From the NCBI RefSeq assembly GCF_000015865.1, contig NC_009012.1, positions 1,178,001 to 1,242,000 on the forward strand: a stretch of DNA of 64,000 nt. Direction: 5' to 3'. A program made the translations under genes and the position numbers. The notes under the pieces are model-generated. The model searched no databases and was not told the DNA's origin. It saw nothing but the letters and a program-made list of their open reading frames with translations. Shown piece after piece: positions 38,468 to 47,182 of this stretch. Source of the stretch: Acetivibrio thermocellus ATCC 27405 (GTDB lineage: Bacteria > Bacillota > Clostridia > Acetivibrionales > Acetivibrionaceae). Position 1 is the stretch's first letter; every line of letters starts with the position of its first letter.

Positions 38468-39526
38468 TTACTTATACATTTTTTCAAGACTTTCAATAAC
38501 GGCATCTCTCAACGCTTCGGCAGCTTTCTGCCTGTATGAATCGGTTTTTAATTTTGCAAGCTCCGCACTGTTGGACATATAACCTATTTCCGCTATAACC
38601 GCGGGCATGTTTGTCGTCCTTAATACTGCAAGATTTGGTCTTTGAATAACTCCCATATTCTTTGACCCCAGGGTCTTGTTCAAATTTTTTTGCACTATTT
38701 GAGCAAATTCATATGCGGTAAGATTTCCCTTTTTTTTGCCGCTGTCAGGATGATACAAAGTCATGGACCCTGAAGTTTTGCTGTTCCCGGCATTGTTATG
38801 AATGCTGACAAACAAATCGGCTTTTTCTTTGTTCGCAAGGTCAGATCTAGTATAAAGCCCCACTGTTATGTCTTTTTCCCGGGTCATATATGTTTTTATG
38901 CCTTCAGCTTTAAGCAAGGTATTCAGCCGCTTGGCAATATCCAAGTTCAAATCTTTTTCTTTTACTCCTCCGTACACAGCGCCCGATTGGCTCCCTCCGT
39001 GACCGGCATCAATAACGACCTTGTATGTTCTATTGGATTTAAGACCGCTTCTTGAAGGTATTTCCGCCGGTTTGTTTCCGATATAAGCCATTTCGTTTTT
39101 TGCATCCCAGCCTACATTCTCGCCGAAGGTTTCAGCAACAAATCTCATTGGAACCATAACTGTGCCGTTCACGAGAATAGGCGGAGCTTCCATGTACTTT
39201 ACAGAACCTCCCGAGTGCGCCACTTTACTTCCAACAGTCATTTTAACGGCCTTATTTCCTTTCACCATCTTTACAACTCCGGAAGAGGAATACCATTCGG
39301 TGGTTACTCCCAAAACTTGAAAAGTAGTTCTCGCCGGTACTAAAATTCTTCCCTCGATAATTACCGGGTTTCGTTCGAGAGTTAAAACCTTTCCGTTCAC
39401 AGCTATCAAAGCATTGGAAGTTACTCCCCAATATCCCGAATAATACTGGCCGTTTGCGGCAAAGCCGGGAACTGTCATGAGTATCACAAGGATTAATACA
39501 GTTAATAAAATTACTGGCTTTTTCAC
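38468..39526 (-). CDS. N-acetylmuramoyl-L-alanine amidase with copper-amine-oxidase-like N-terminal domain
   Basis: A 352-residue secreted cell-wall hydrolase. A signal peptide (about 1-24, ending GFAA) is followed by a copper amine oxidase N-terminal-like domain (about 35-150: LVPARTTFQVLGVTTEWYSS, MVPMRFVAETFGENVGWD), which is a surface-binding module in Clostridia, and then an Amidase_3 domain with the zinc residues in VVIDAGHGGSQSG, KEKDLNLDIAKRL and FVSIHNNAG and the catalytic Glu in VIAEIGYMSNSAE. Starts at GTG behind AGAGGAGGGGAG. Confidence 0.93.
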   Translation of the reverse strand: MKKPVILLTVLILVILMTVPGFAANGQYYSGYWGVTSNALIAVNGKVLTLERNPVIIEGRILVPARTTFQVLGVTTEWYSSSGVVKMVKGNKAVKMTVGSKVAHSGGSVKYMEAPPILVNGTVMVPMRFVAETFGENVGWDAKNEMAYIGNKPAEIPSRSGLKSNRTYKVVIDAGHGGSQSGAVYGGVKEKDLNLDIAKRLNTLLKAEGIKTYMTREKDITVGLYTRSDLANKEKADLFVSIHNNAGNSKTSGSMTLYHPDSGKKKGNLTAYEFAQIVQKNLNKTLGSKNMGVIQRPNLAVLRTTNMPAVIAEIGYMSNSAELAKLKTDSYRQKAAEALRDAVIESLEKMYK

Positions 39527-39682
39527 AACTCCCCTCCTCTCTTTCCACAGATTTAATTATATCAGGTTTACATAATAATTCTATAAAAAAACACAAACTC
39601 CCTCTATGTAATTTATTCTAAGGGAAAATAAGATATCGGAGAAATAAGTTGACATAAAATTTGTGTTTTGGGTACGACTACT

Positions 39683-39985
39683 TCAGTTCTTAAATTTATT
39701 TCTGATTATGGGAAATATCCAAAAACCAAGAGACATTGAAACAAGACATGCAGCAATTGCCGAAAGAATGGGAAGCAAAGTAAAATACAATTGTGACAGT
39801 GAAACAACAGTATCGTCGAGAACAGCCAAGGTCATTCTAATAACACCTATGATAAACAAAAAGGCTATTCCTGTAATTTGAAATATATAATGCTCCTTTA
39901 ACAGGTTTAAAACAGAAGCTGACAGTAAAACCACAATAAATACCGCAACTGAATATGAAATAGTTAAATCCGCATTCAAGTCCAA
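39683..39985 (-). CDS. small three-helix membrane protein, unrecognised
   Basis: A 100-residue protein with three hydrophobic segments (about 10-27, 35-55 and 66-92) and few charges besides a C-terminal RNKFKN. Start is uncertain: TTG at 39985 with GGGTG close before it, or another TTG two codons later. It lies between the amidase and the ABC operon on the same strand but with gaps on both sides. No family recognised. Confidence 0.6.
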   Translation of the reverse strand: MDLNADLTISYSVAVFIVVLLSASVLNLLKEHYIFQITGIAFLFIIGVIRMTLAVLDDTVVSLSQLYFTLLPILSAIAACLVSMSLGFWIFPIIRNKFKN

Positions 39986-40107
39986 ACACCCATTCTTACA
40001 ATTTTATGAATTTTTACCGTCTTATCTTTTTAACCGCAACATATATTGTAATACTCAATTAAAATAATTTCAAATTATTTCCCTACATACCTCCCAAAAT
40101 AAGTTTA

Positions 40108-40138
40108 GGCTTCGACAAAATTAAATTTCGCCAAAGCC
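40108..40138 (-). terminator. imperfect stem-loop downstream of the sugar ABC operon
   Basis: A 13-bp stem with three G-U pairs (minus strand GGCTTTGGCGAAA ... TTTTGTCGAAGCC) lies about 120 bp past the last permease gene. It has no T run, so it may be a 3' stabilising hairpin rather than a true terminator. Confidence 0.45.
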
Positions 40139-40257
40139 CAGATAAAACTAATTAAAGCTTTTTATTAAATTATATCAGTGTCAAACAAATTATAATCAAC
40201 TAAAAACAAATTTCTTTTTAATTTATATATCTCTCTATCTGTCCGTCAAACAGAGGA

Positions 40258-41127
40258 TTAACCCTTAACTGCTCCGGCAGTCATACCGCTGATGAACTTC
40301 TTCTGCATTGTGAAGAACATGATGAGTACAGGAATAGTAACTATAGTACCAGCTGCCATCAGCAAATCGTATCTTGCAGTTGTGTATGCAATAAAGCCTC
40401 TGATACCGGCAGGAATAGTAGTCACCTTGGTATCCTTGAGAAGAACCCATGCAAAAATCAGCTCATCCCAAGCCGTCAGGAAAATGTATATTGCAGTCGC
40501 AACAATTCCCGGAACGGCCAAAGGAAGCATTACCCTCAGGAAAGCTGTAAATTTATTGCATCCGTCTATTCTGGCAGCTTCTTCAAGCTCACCGGGTATG
40601 GACGCAAAGAATCCTCTGATGATCCAGATACTGAAAGGAACGAAAAACGCCGAATATACTATTACAAGTCCTGGAATCGAGTTTATCAGCTGTATTCCGG
40701 TTGCTTGCTTAATTTTAACAAAGTCGAGATAAAGAGGAAGCAAGAACATCATTCCAGGAAGCAATTGCGTTGCAAGAATAAGAATACCAAAGAAACCTGA
40801 CCCCGGAAATTTGTATTTTGCCAAAGAGTAACCTGCAAGCGTTGCAATAACGAGCGCCACAACCATAACAATTGAACATACAATAAGACTGTTTCTGAAA
40901 TAAATACCGAAAGGAAGTTTTTGGAAGACTTCAACATAGTTTGAGAATCGAGTAGGTGCAATCCATTTACCCCTTGCAATGGCATTATGATCCATCAAAG
41001 ATGTCAGCACCATGAATACTATGGGTCCGAGGGTTAATACCACCAATATAGCGAGAATTATATTGGCAATGGTATCCTTAATTTTTTTCTTTCTTTTCAT
41101 CGATTCAAAATAACCTATTTTAGCCAT
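40258..41127 (-). CDS. carbohydrate ABC transporter permease, MalG-like (CbpB system)
   Basis: A 289-residue inner-membrane permease of the MalG/CUT1 class, six predicted helices, with the EAA loop EEAARIDGCNKFTAFLRVMLPLAVPG that contacts the ATPase. Its ATG overlaps the stop of the MalF-like gene by one base (TAATG), so the two are coupled. With the MalF-like subunit it should form the sugar channel. Confidence 0.93.
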   Translation of the reverse strand: MAKIGYFESMKRKKKIKDTIANIILAILVVLTLGPIVFMVLTSLMDHNAIARGKWIAPTRFSNYVEVFQKLPFGIYFRNSLIVCSIVMVVALVIATLAGYSLAKYKFPGSGFFGILILATQLLPGMMFLLPLYLDFVKIKQATGIQLINSIPGLVIVYSAFFVPFSIWIIRGFFASIPGELEEAARIDGCNKFTAFLRVMLPLAVPGIVATAIYIFLTAWDELIFAWVLLKDTKVTTIPAGIRGFIAYTTARYDLLMAAGTIVTIPVLIMFFTMQKKFISGMTAGAVKG

Positions 41128-42110
41128 TACTTCACCACCAAATCATCTTTAAAGAGTGTATACCATAAAGCAACAATACCAAGTACAAAGAACATTACAA
41201 TCATTAAAGCCGCCGCACCCGGGCCAAACCTCCACATCTGGAATGTATTTCTCTGAATGTATGTCATCAGAAGATCTCCCCATTCACCCGGTATACCGGC
41301 ACCATTACCAAACATCATTGAAACAATATTGAAAGAATAAATATTTGAAATTAATGAGAACATAACATTGATGGCAAGAATAGGTTTCAACAGAGGCAAA
41401 GTTATATGCCAGAACTTCTGCCAACCGTTGGCACCATCAATATCAGCTGCTTCATAATAATCCGGTGATATACTCTGCAAACCGGCCAGCATAAGAATCA
41501 TAGAAAGAGGAAGACCTCTCCATATTGTAGGTATAATTATTGCCCAAATCTGGTTGGACCCTACCAGCCAATACGGCTTTTCGGGTAATATATGCAGTAT
41601 GTCACACAAAATAATGTTTATTAAACCTGAATCCTGTCTCCATAAAAAGCCCCATGTCATACCAACAACATAGGAAGGTACAACCCAAGGCATAAGGAGC
41701 GCGGTTCTTACAATACCTCTCCCTTTAAATTCCCTGTTTACAAGCATAGCCAGTATAATTCCCAGGGCAAATGTTGCAAAAGTAACTACCACCGTATAAA
41801 TGGCCGTATTTCTAAGAGCAAACCAGAAACCTCTTCTAATCAAACTCTTTTCATCAAAAAGAATTTCATAATAATTTTTCAGACCTATAAACGGTGCATT
41901 CAAAAACTTAGTCATTGTCAACTGGTTAAGATCCAGCAAAGACAGATATATTCCCTGAAGCATGGGAATAAAGTGAATGCACATCATGCAAACAAAAGTA
42001 GGTATTAACATTGCATACGCAAATAAATTCTGCTTTATTGAATATAACAGATGATTTTTTGACTTTTTTTCCTTAACTCCTATACCAGATTTCTTTAATT
42101 GTATATCCAT
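41127..42110 (-). CDS. carbohydrate ABC transporter permease, MalF-like (CbpB system)
   Basis: A 327-residue MalF/CUT1 permease, about six helices after a cytosolic N-terminus, with the EAA loop (YYEAADIDGANGWQKFWHITLPLLKP). ATG at 42110 chosen with GGGAG nine bases upstream; the earlier ATG has none. It follows the binding-protein gene after a 151-bp gap containing a hairpin. Confidence 0.93.
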   Translation of the reverse strand: MDIQLKKSGIGVKEKKSKNHLLYSIKQNLFAYAMLIPTFVCMMCIHFIPMLQGIYLSLLDLNQLTMTKFLNAPFIGLKNYYEILFDEKSLIRRGFWFALRNTAIYTVVVTFATFALGIILAMLVNREFKGRGIVRTALLMPWVVPSYVVGMTWGFLWRQDSGLINIILCDILHILPEKPYWLVGSNQIWAIIIPTIWRGLPLSMILMLAGLQSISPDYYEAADIDGANGWQKFWHITLPLLKPILAINVMFSLISNIYSFNIVSMMFGNGAGIPGEWGDLLMTYIQRNTFQMWRFGPGAAALMIVMFFVLGIVALWYTLFKDDLVVK

Positions 42111-42183
42111 ATAACCAAGCTCCCACAATTTTTATAGCATTTTTATACTTATAATAAAAGACTATAATAAAAGTATTGAGTCT

Positions 42184-42207
42184 GTGCAGAGCATTTCTGC
42201 TCTGCAC
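42184..42207 (-). terminator. intercistronic hairpin between binding protein and permease genes
   Basis: A perfect 10-bp stem GTGCAGAGCA (42184-42193 with 42198-42207); on the minus strand the loop is GAAA, a stable tetraloop, and GAGT/ACTC flanks can extend it. No strong T run follows. In sugar ABC operons such stems protect the upstream mRNA or partly stop transcription, raising binding protein over permeases. Confidence 0.75.
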
Positions 42208-42261
42208 TAAACTCAATTAACTTTATAAAAATGTCTTTTTCAGAAGAATTATTCTTAGAAA

Positions 42262-43641
42262 TTATTTGCTTGTTTCTTGCAATATTTGGTTGATTTGACT
42301 TTCAACATCTTTTACGATTTGTACAGTCTTGTCGTAGCTGTATGCACCATCAACTTCCATAACGTTATCCCAGATCTTGCTGAGACCTTCTGAGAAGATA
42401 ACTTCTGCAGAAGCCCAACCAGGAACTGATGCATAGTGTTTACCATATTTGTCTACCTGTTCTTTGAATACTTTCATCAATGAATCTTCAAAGTATGGAT
42501 CTTCGTAAGCCGCTTTAACAACCGGAAGCATCTTGCTAACCTTTGAGTATTCAACCTGAGCTTCTTTGCTAGCAAAGAACTTGAGAAGTTCAACGGCTTC
42601 ATCCTTGTTCTTTGATGAGTTGAATATTACAAGGTTACTTCCACCCATGAATGCATATCTTCCTGCAGGTCCTTCAGGAACCATAGTAACACCAATTTTG
42701 TCGATAAGGTCGTTACCGTTTTCTTCTTTATTCTTTGTGTAAGATGAAATAACCCAAGGACCCATGAATGCAGTAGCGTATGCACCGTCACCAAATGCGG
42801 ACTCAATGTCACTTGTATTCTTTTCAAGTGAAGGCTCATCCATCAAACCTTCAACAGCAAGTTCTGAATAGAATTTGATACCTTTAAGAGCATTTTCGCT
42901 TGAGAAAGTAGCTTGTGTACCTTCTTCGTTTACAAAGTCTCCGCCGGCACCGTAAATCCACCATGAGAAGTTATGAACAACGTTCCAGTCGTTCTTACCC
43001 GGCATACCCAGTGCAACCAGTTTCTTGCCGTCAACTTCAATACCGTTGAGTTTCTTGAGAGCATCTTTGAATTTGTCCCAAGTTGCGAAATCTGTTTCAG
43101 GATTTACACCTGCTTTTTCGCAAGCGTCTTTTCTGTAGAAGAGAGCTCTTGTTTCAGTAAACCAAGGCATACCGAACATCTTGTCTGTGCCTTTGATATA
43201 AGCTGACTGCAGAGTTGATTCAACGAAAGCACTTGTATCGATTTTTCCGGTAAGCTCAACCAATGCACCTTCCATTGCACCGATAGCAGCTGTCCAAGTG
43301 GAACCAACCTGTGTAATGTCAGGAGCTTCACCACTTGTAGCAGCAGCTGTGATCTTTGTCAAAGCTGCACTCCAGTCAACAACTGTAGGTTCAACTGTGA
43401 TATGAGGATTAGCATCTGTGAATGGCTTAACAACTTTCAAAAGATCCTGGTCCGGTGTGTCACTGTTAGGCATGATCCACATGGTCAATTTTACTGGGTC
43501 CTTCTTTGTTCCTGAATCAGGCGAATTTTGGGAATCGTTTGGTTGCGGTGAAGTCGTAGTATTTCCTCCTCCACCACCACATGCTGCCAGACTTAAAGCC
43601 ATAACAGCAACCAACATTAATGCGATTACCTTCTTGAGCAT
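42262..43641 (-). CDS. cbpB: extracellular solute-binding lipoprotein, probable cellodextrin-binding CbpB
   Basis: A 459-residue family-1 solute-binding protein. A lipoprotein signal peptide ends in LSLAACGGG (lipobox LAAC, Cys about 21), then a Thr/Ser/Pro/Asn-rich linker, then the two-lobed binding domain (DVWIM-like PVKLTMWIMPNSDT start; AYATAFMGPWVIS; GRYAFMGGSNLVIF). It is anchored outside the membrane and hands sugar to the permeases. In A. thermocellus I recall this locus as transporter B for cellodextrins; the sequence alone supports only a CUT1 sugar binder. Confidence 0.88.
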   Translation of the reverse strand: MLKKVIALMLVAVMALSLAACGGGGGNTTTSPQPNDSQNSPDSGTKKDPVKLTMWIMPNSDTPDQDLLKVVKPFTDANPHITVEPTVVDWSAALTKITAAATSGEAPDITQVGSTWTAAIGAMEGALVELTGKIDTSAFVESTLQSAYIKGTDKMFGMPWFTETRALFYRKDACEKAGVNPETDFATWDKFKDALKKLNGIEVDGKKLVALGMPGKNDWNVVHNFSWWIYGAGGDFVNEEGTQATFSSENALKGIKFYSELAVEGLMDEPSLEKNTSDIESAFGDGAYATAFMGPWVISSYTKNKEENGNDLIDKIGVTMVPEGPAGRYAFMGGSNLVIFNSSKNKDEAVELLKFFASKEAQVEYSKVSKMLPVVKAAYEDPYFEDSLMKVFKEQVDKYGKHYASVPGWASAEVIFSEGLSKIWDNVMEVDGAYSYDKTVQIVKDVESQINQILQETSK

Positions 43642-43964
43642 AGTTTTTTTCCCCCTTTAATGATAATTAAGATATTGCTTATACAATAAATTATATTATA
43701 AATTAATCTAAAAAAAAACAACATGAAATAATTACTATTTTTAGTGAAAATATTACGTTACAACTCAAATTGCGCCGTTTTGCTTATCCTACGTCAGTTT
43801 TTTAGCTTATTGTATTAATTTTACCGGGAGGCAAAATATACCGCTGCTTGAAACATTTATAGCCAATACAGTTATCTTGCCTGTTTCGTCGGCTGCAAAA
43901 TGCATTATTTGACGGGAATTGCAACGTGGTCGGCATATTAATTCATATGAGCTGCATATTAATT

Positions 43965-43988
43965 ATGTGGTAAACTATGTGGTAAACT
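43965..43988. repeat. tandem 12-bp direct repeat
   Basis: ATGTGGTAAACT occurs twice head to tail with no mismatch. Near it, GCATATTAATT occurs at about 43933 and 43954. Function unknown. Confidence 0.6.
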
Positions 43989-44166
43989 GCCAATTTTTTT
44001 AGATTAATTTTTTGTATAAACAATATCTTTTCACTCTATTATATTATCATATTTTACGTATTTATTCTATAATTTTAATGCATATTATTTTATTTTTATG
44101 CATATTTTTTTTGATTATGCACTCTTCATCTGGACTAAAAAAATCAACCCGACTCACTTTCATGTA

Positions 44167-44225
44167 TTTGTTGTTATGTCAACAAATTTTTATAAGTAAG
44201 TTTTGTTGTTATGTTAACAATTTTT
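44167..44225. repeat. two direct copies of a dyad-symmetric 23-bp sequence
   Basis: TTTGTTGTTATGTCAACAAA (from 44167) and TTTGTTGTTATGTTAACAA (from 44202) are 35 bp apart. The first has perfect 7-bp arms TTTGTTG/CAACAAA around six bases. The arrangement looks like a pair of repressor or activator operators. Confidence 0.6.
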
Positions 44226-44243
44226 TTTGTAAATAAAAAACAG

Positions 44244-44285
44244 GCAAAGTACTTCCATAATATAGTTTATATGGCAGTACTTTGC
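44244..44285 (-). terminator. intrinsic terminator after spoIVA
   Basis: Outer 10-bp stem GCAAAGTACT (44244-44253 with 44276-44285) with an inner CCATA/TATGG stem; the minus strand continues CCTGTTTTTTATTT. It lies about 40 bp past the spoIVA stop. Confidence 0.88.
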
Positions 44286-44324
44286 AAAATTTTCTCACCT
44301 TCTTTGCTTAAAAATCCGCCGGGA

Positions 44325-45803
44325 TTACAAAATAATACAAATAAGTCCTCCGCTTCCCTCGTTAATTATTTTTTGCAGTGTCTCCTGAAGTTTCAGCTGT
44401 GCGTCTTCAGGCATCCTGTAAAGCTTGTTTTGAAGCCCTTCACTCACCAGTTCATGCAATGACTTTCCAAAGATGTTCGACTGCCACAATTTTTCCGGTT
44501 CATTTTCAAATTCCTTTAAAAGATAGCTGACCAGTTCTTCGGACTGTTTTTCCGTTCCCACCAAAGGCGCTATTTCTGTTTCAATATCCGCCCTTATCAT
44601 ATGTATTGAAGGCGCACTTGCCCTAAGTTTAACCCCGAAGCGGCTTCCCTGTTTTATTATTTCGGGTTCTTCAAGAGACATTTCTTCTATCTGGGGAGAT
44701 ACTATGCCATATCCTTTAAGTTTAACCTCATGAAGGGCATATTGAACTTTATCATATTCTTTTTTTATCCTTGCAAGCTCCGTCATAAGTGAAATAAGCC
44801 TGTGTTCGCCGTCAATTTCAAGCCCGGTCATTTCGCTCAATATACGATAAAACAGTCCGTCCTGCTCATTAATCTCCACATAAGCAGTTCCCGAACCAAG
44901 GTTTATGTGATCAATATAAGCCCGTTTTATAAATTCAAATTCATCAAACCTGTTTACACTGCCCCTAATTTCCCGGATCCTGGTGATTCCTCTGAAAGCT
45001 TCTTTCACAGCATTAATTATGTCAACTTTAAGCCAGTGGTTGTCATCAAGGGACTCAATCCATTTCGGTATGTTAACCCCAATTTCATTTATCGGGAACT
45101 CAAGCAGCACCCTTTCCATTATGTTGTTCAAATCTTCGATTCGAAGCTGTGCGCAGTTAACACCTATCACCGGAACATTGTACTTTGCCTCAAGTTCCTG
45201 CCTTAAACTTTCTGTTTCAGGATTCGACGGATTTATCGAATTCAAAAGTATTACAAATGGCTTGTTAATCTCTTTTAATTCTTTTACAACTCTTTCTTCG
45301 GCTTCAACGTAGTCTTCCCTGGCGATGTCGGTTATACTGCCGTCGGTTGTAACTACAAATCCAATGGTGGAATGATCAGTGATAACTTTTTTGGTTCCGA
45401 TTTCAGCAGCCTGAACAAATGGAATCTGCTCATCAAACCAAGGTGTGGACACCATCCGGGGCATGTCATTTTCCATGTGGCCAATAGCGCCTTTTACCAT
45501 GTATCCGACACAATCCACCAGTCTTACCTTAAAGTGAACATTTTCGTCAAGTTCAATTTTAATGGCTTCATTTGGGACAAATTTCGGTTCGGTGGTCATT
45601 ATTGTGCGTCCCGAAGCACTTTGCGGAAGTTCGTCTTTTGCCCTTGCCCTTGAAAATTCATTTTCTATATTCGGTATAACCAACAAGTCCATAAATCTTT
45701 TTATGAATGTGGACTTTCCTGTTCTCACCGGGCCAACAACGCCTATATATATATCTCCCTGCGTTCTTTCTGCAATTTGCTGGTATATATTATATTTTTC
45801 CAC
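44325..45803 (-). CDS. spoIVA: stage IV sporulation protein A (spore coat assembly ATPase)
   Basis: A 492-residue SpoIVA, the cytoskeletal ATPase that polymerises on the forespore surface as the base of the coat. Walker A GPVRTGKST lies near residue 24; DELPQSASGRTIMTTEPKFVPN, DCVGYMVKGA and TTDGSITDI follow, and the conserved C-terminus is INEGSGGLICIIL. Best start is GTG at 45803 (MEKYNIYQQIAERT, matching the Bacillus N-terminus) with GGGGGG seven bases upstream, not the TTG two codons before. Mother-cell (sigma-E) control is expected, but I saw no convincing promoter. Confidence 0.96.
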   Translation of the reverse strand: MEKYNIYQQIAERTQGDIYIGVVGPVRTGKSTFIKRFMDLLVIPNIENEFSRARAKDELPQSASGRTIMTTEPKFVPNEAIKIELDENVHFKVRLVDCVGYMVKGAIGHMENDMPRMVSTPWFDEQIPFVQAAEIGTKKVITDHSTIGFVVTTDGSITDIAREDYVEAEERVVKELKEINKPFVILLNSINPSNPETESLRQELEAKYNVPVIGVNCAQLRIEDLNNIMERVLLEFPINEIGVNIPKWIESLDDNHWLKVDIINAVKEAFRGITRIREIRGSVNRFDEFEFIKRAYIDHINLGSGTAYVEINEQDGLFYRILSEMTGLEIDGEHRLISLMTELARIKKEYDKVQYALHEVKLKGYGIVSPQIEEMSLEEPEIIKQGSRFGVKLRASAPSIHMIRADIETEIAPLVGTEKQSEELVSYLLKEFENEPEKLWQSNIFGKSLHELVSEGLQNKLYRMPEDAQLKLQETLQKIINEGSGGLICIIL

Positions 45804-45862
45804 CCGCAAACCCCCCTTACTTTTATTTGAAACCTACTTCAATCAATTGTTTTCCACTCGAA

Positions 45863-45960
45863 ACTCAAACTTAAGGCTGTAACCGCTTTGACCGCGTTTG
45901 CAATGCTGTCGGAGCACTTTACTGTCCATTGGCTTAAAGAACGCATCTTAAGTTTTGAGT
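45863..45960. mobile_element. candidate MITE-like element with inverted ends
   Basis: ACTCAAACTTAAG (45863-45875) and CTTAAGTTTTGAGT (45947-45960) form 13-bp inverted ends with one extra A on the right. The inside is near 50 percent GC, clearly richer than the flanks. No transposase gene is in the window; a non-autonomous element or relic fits, but one copy cannot prove mobility. Confidence 0.4.
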
Positions 45961-46036
45961 ACTAGTATTCTTATCAATATAAATATATTGTCTCTATTCG
46001 TTTATTATTACAAATATCATTACAAAAAAGCACAAA

Positions 46037-46076
46037 AAAAGTGAGCAGTTTGTCTTTTCCAAATCTACTCACTTTT
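46037..46076 (-). terminator. intrinsic terminator after gpsA
   Basis: AAAAGTGAG (46037-46045) pairs with CTCACTTTT (46068-46076), with AGTTTG/CAAATCT inside; the minus strand continues into seven T. It ends der-plsY-gpsA. Confidence 0.88.
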
Positions 46077-46149
46077 CAACACACATTTCAACACACAATC
46101 AGCAAAAAAATTTCATAAATTCTTTAATTAAATAAATATTTTATTTTAA

Positions 46150-47169
46150 TCAAAGCCATTTGGCATCCAATTCTTCAACCTCATTTTTCTTGTTCCTCAT
46201 CATAAGATCATACACTGCCTGTCTTGGATTCTTTCCGTTAAACAATACTTCGTATGCTTCGAAGGTTATGGGCATCGCAACATCCATTTTCCGTGCAAGT
46301 TCATAAGCTGCTTTTGTCGTTGTAACACCCTCAACAACCATTTTAACTTCATCCATTGCTTCCTGCGGTGATTTTCCCTGACCGATCAAAATTCCGGCAC
46401 GCCTGTTTCTGCTGTGCATGCTGGTACAAGTCACAATAAGGTCTCCTATACCCGTAAGTCCGGCAAAAGTCTGGGGATTTGCCCCCATGGAAACTCCCAG
46501 CCTTGAAATTTCGGTTATTCCTCTTGTCATAAGCGCAGCCTTGGTATTGTCCCCAAAACCCAAACCATCCGATATTCCGGCACACAATGCTATTACATTT
46601 TTCAAGGCACCTCCAAGCTCCACTCCGACAACATCCGTGTTGGTGTAAACTCTAAATTCCGGTGACATGAATATATCCTGAATAAGTTCCGCCGCTTTGA
46701 TATCACAAGATGCCGCCACAATTGCCGTGGGCACACCTCTTCCCACTTCTTCGGCATGGCTTGGACCTGAAAGGATAACGGTTTTTGCGTCTTTTATCTC
46801 CTGACCTATTACCTCGGACATTCTAAGCCCCGTTCCTTCCTCCAACCCTTTGGAACAACTAACAATTACCGTATCATCCCTTATATATTTCGATATATCC
46901 TTTGCAGTCTGCCTGACAGTTTGGGAAGGTACCACCACAACCACAACCTCGGCATCACACACAGCTTTTTCAAGATCCGATGTAAATGTGACATTCTCCG
47001 GAACAATAACACCCGGCAACTTATGTACATGCTCTCTTTTTTCGTTCAGCATCTTAATTTCGTCTTCAAAAATCGACCACATGGTAACACTCATGCCGTT
47101 GTTGGCCAATAACACCGCCAGAGCGGTCCCCCAGCTTCCCGCACCAATTATGGATATTTTTTTGTTCAT
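46150..47169 (-). CDS. gpsA: glycerol-3-phosphate dehydrogenase [NAD(P)+]
   Basis: A 339-residue GpsA making sn-glycerol 3-phosphate from DHAP for phospholipids. The Rossmann motif is IIGAGSWGTALAVLLANNG near the N-terminus; SCSKGLEEGTGLRMSEV, LSGPSHAEEV and the catalytic-domain GALKNVIALCAGISDGLGFGDNTKAALMTRG follow. ATG at 47169 has GGGGAGG seven bases before it. Downstream of plsY, which uses its product. Confidence 0.97.
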   Translation of the reverse strand: MNKKISIIGAGSWGTALAVLLANNGMSVTMWSIFEDEIKMLNEKREHVHKLPGVIVPENVTFTSDLEKAVCDAEVVVVVVPSQTVRQTAKDISKYIRDDTVIVSCSKGLEEGTGLRMSEVIGQEIKDAKTVILSGPSHAEEVGRGVPTAIVAASCDIKAAELIQDIFMSPEFRVYTNTDVVGVELGGALKNVIALCAGISDGLGFGDNTKAALMTRGITEISRLGVSMGANPQTFAGLTGIGDLIVTCTSMHSRNRRAGILIGQGKSPQEAMDEVKMVVEGVTTTKAAYELARKMDVAMPITFEAYEVLFNGKNPRQAVYDLMMRNKKNEVEELDAKWL

Positions 47170-47182
47170 AGCAAGCCTCCCC

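Larger units (their letters stand above)
43642..44324. other. 683-bp regulatory intergenic region upstream of the sugar ABC operon
   Basis: It contains the spoIVA terminator (44244-44285), two copies of a TTTGTTGTTATGT-type dyad 35 bp apart (about 44167-44225), a tandem 12-bp repeat ATGTGGTAAACT (43965-43976 and 43977-43988), two GCATATTAATT copies, a 32-codon minus-strand ORF relic (43807-43905) without ribosome site, and near the gene a TATAAT box (minus strand, 43700-43695) with a poorly spaced TTGTTT. This is unusually long and repeat-rich for the window and probably carries control of the transporter. Confidence 0.6.
45804..46149. other. 346-bp intergenic region upstream of spoIVA
   Basis: It holds the gpsA terminator (46037-46076), a 98-bp segment with inverted ends (45863-45960, listed as mobile element candidate), and AT-rich sequence (45961-46030) that is otherwise featureless. 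A 35-codon ORF on the minus strand (45839-45946) has no ribosome site and was not called as a gene. Confidence 0.6.

Noticed and set aside
45839-45946. 35-codon minus-strand ORF upstream of spoIVA
   Set aside because: No Shine-Dalgarno before its ATG and it runs through one inverted end of the 98-bp element.
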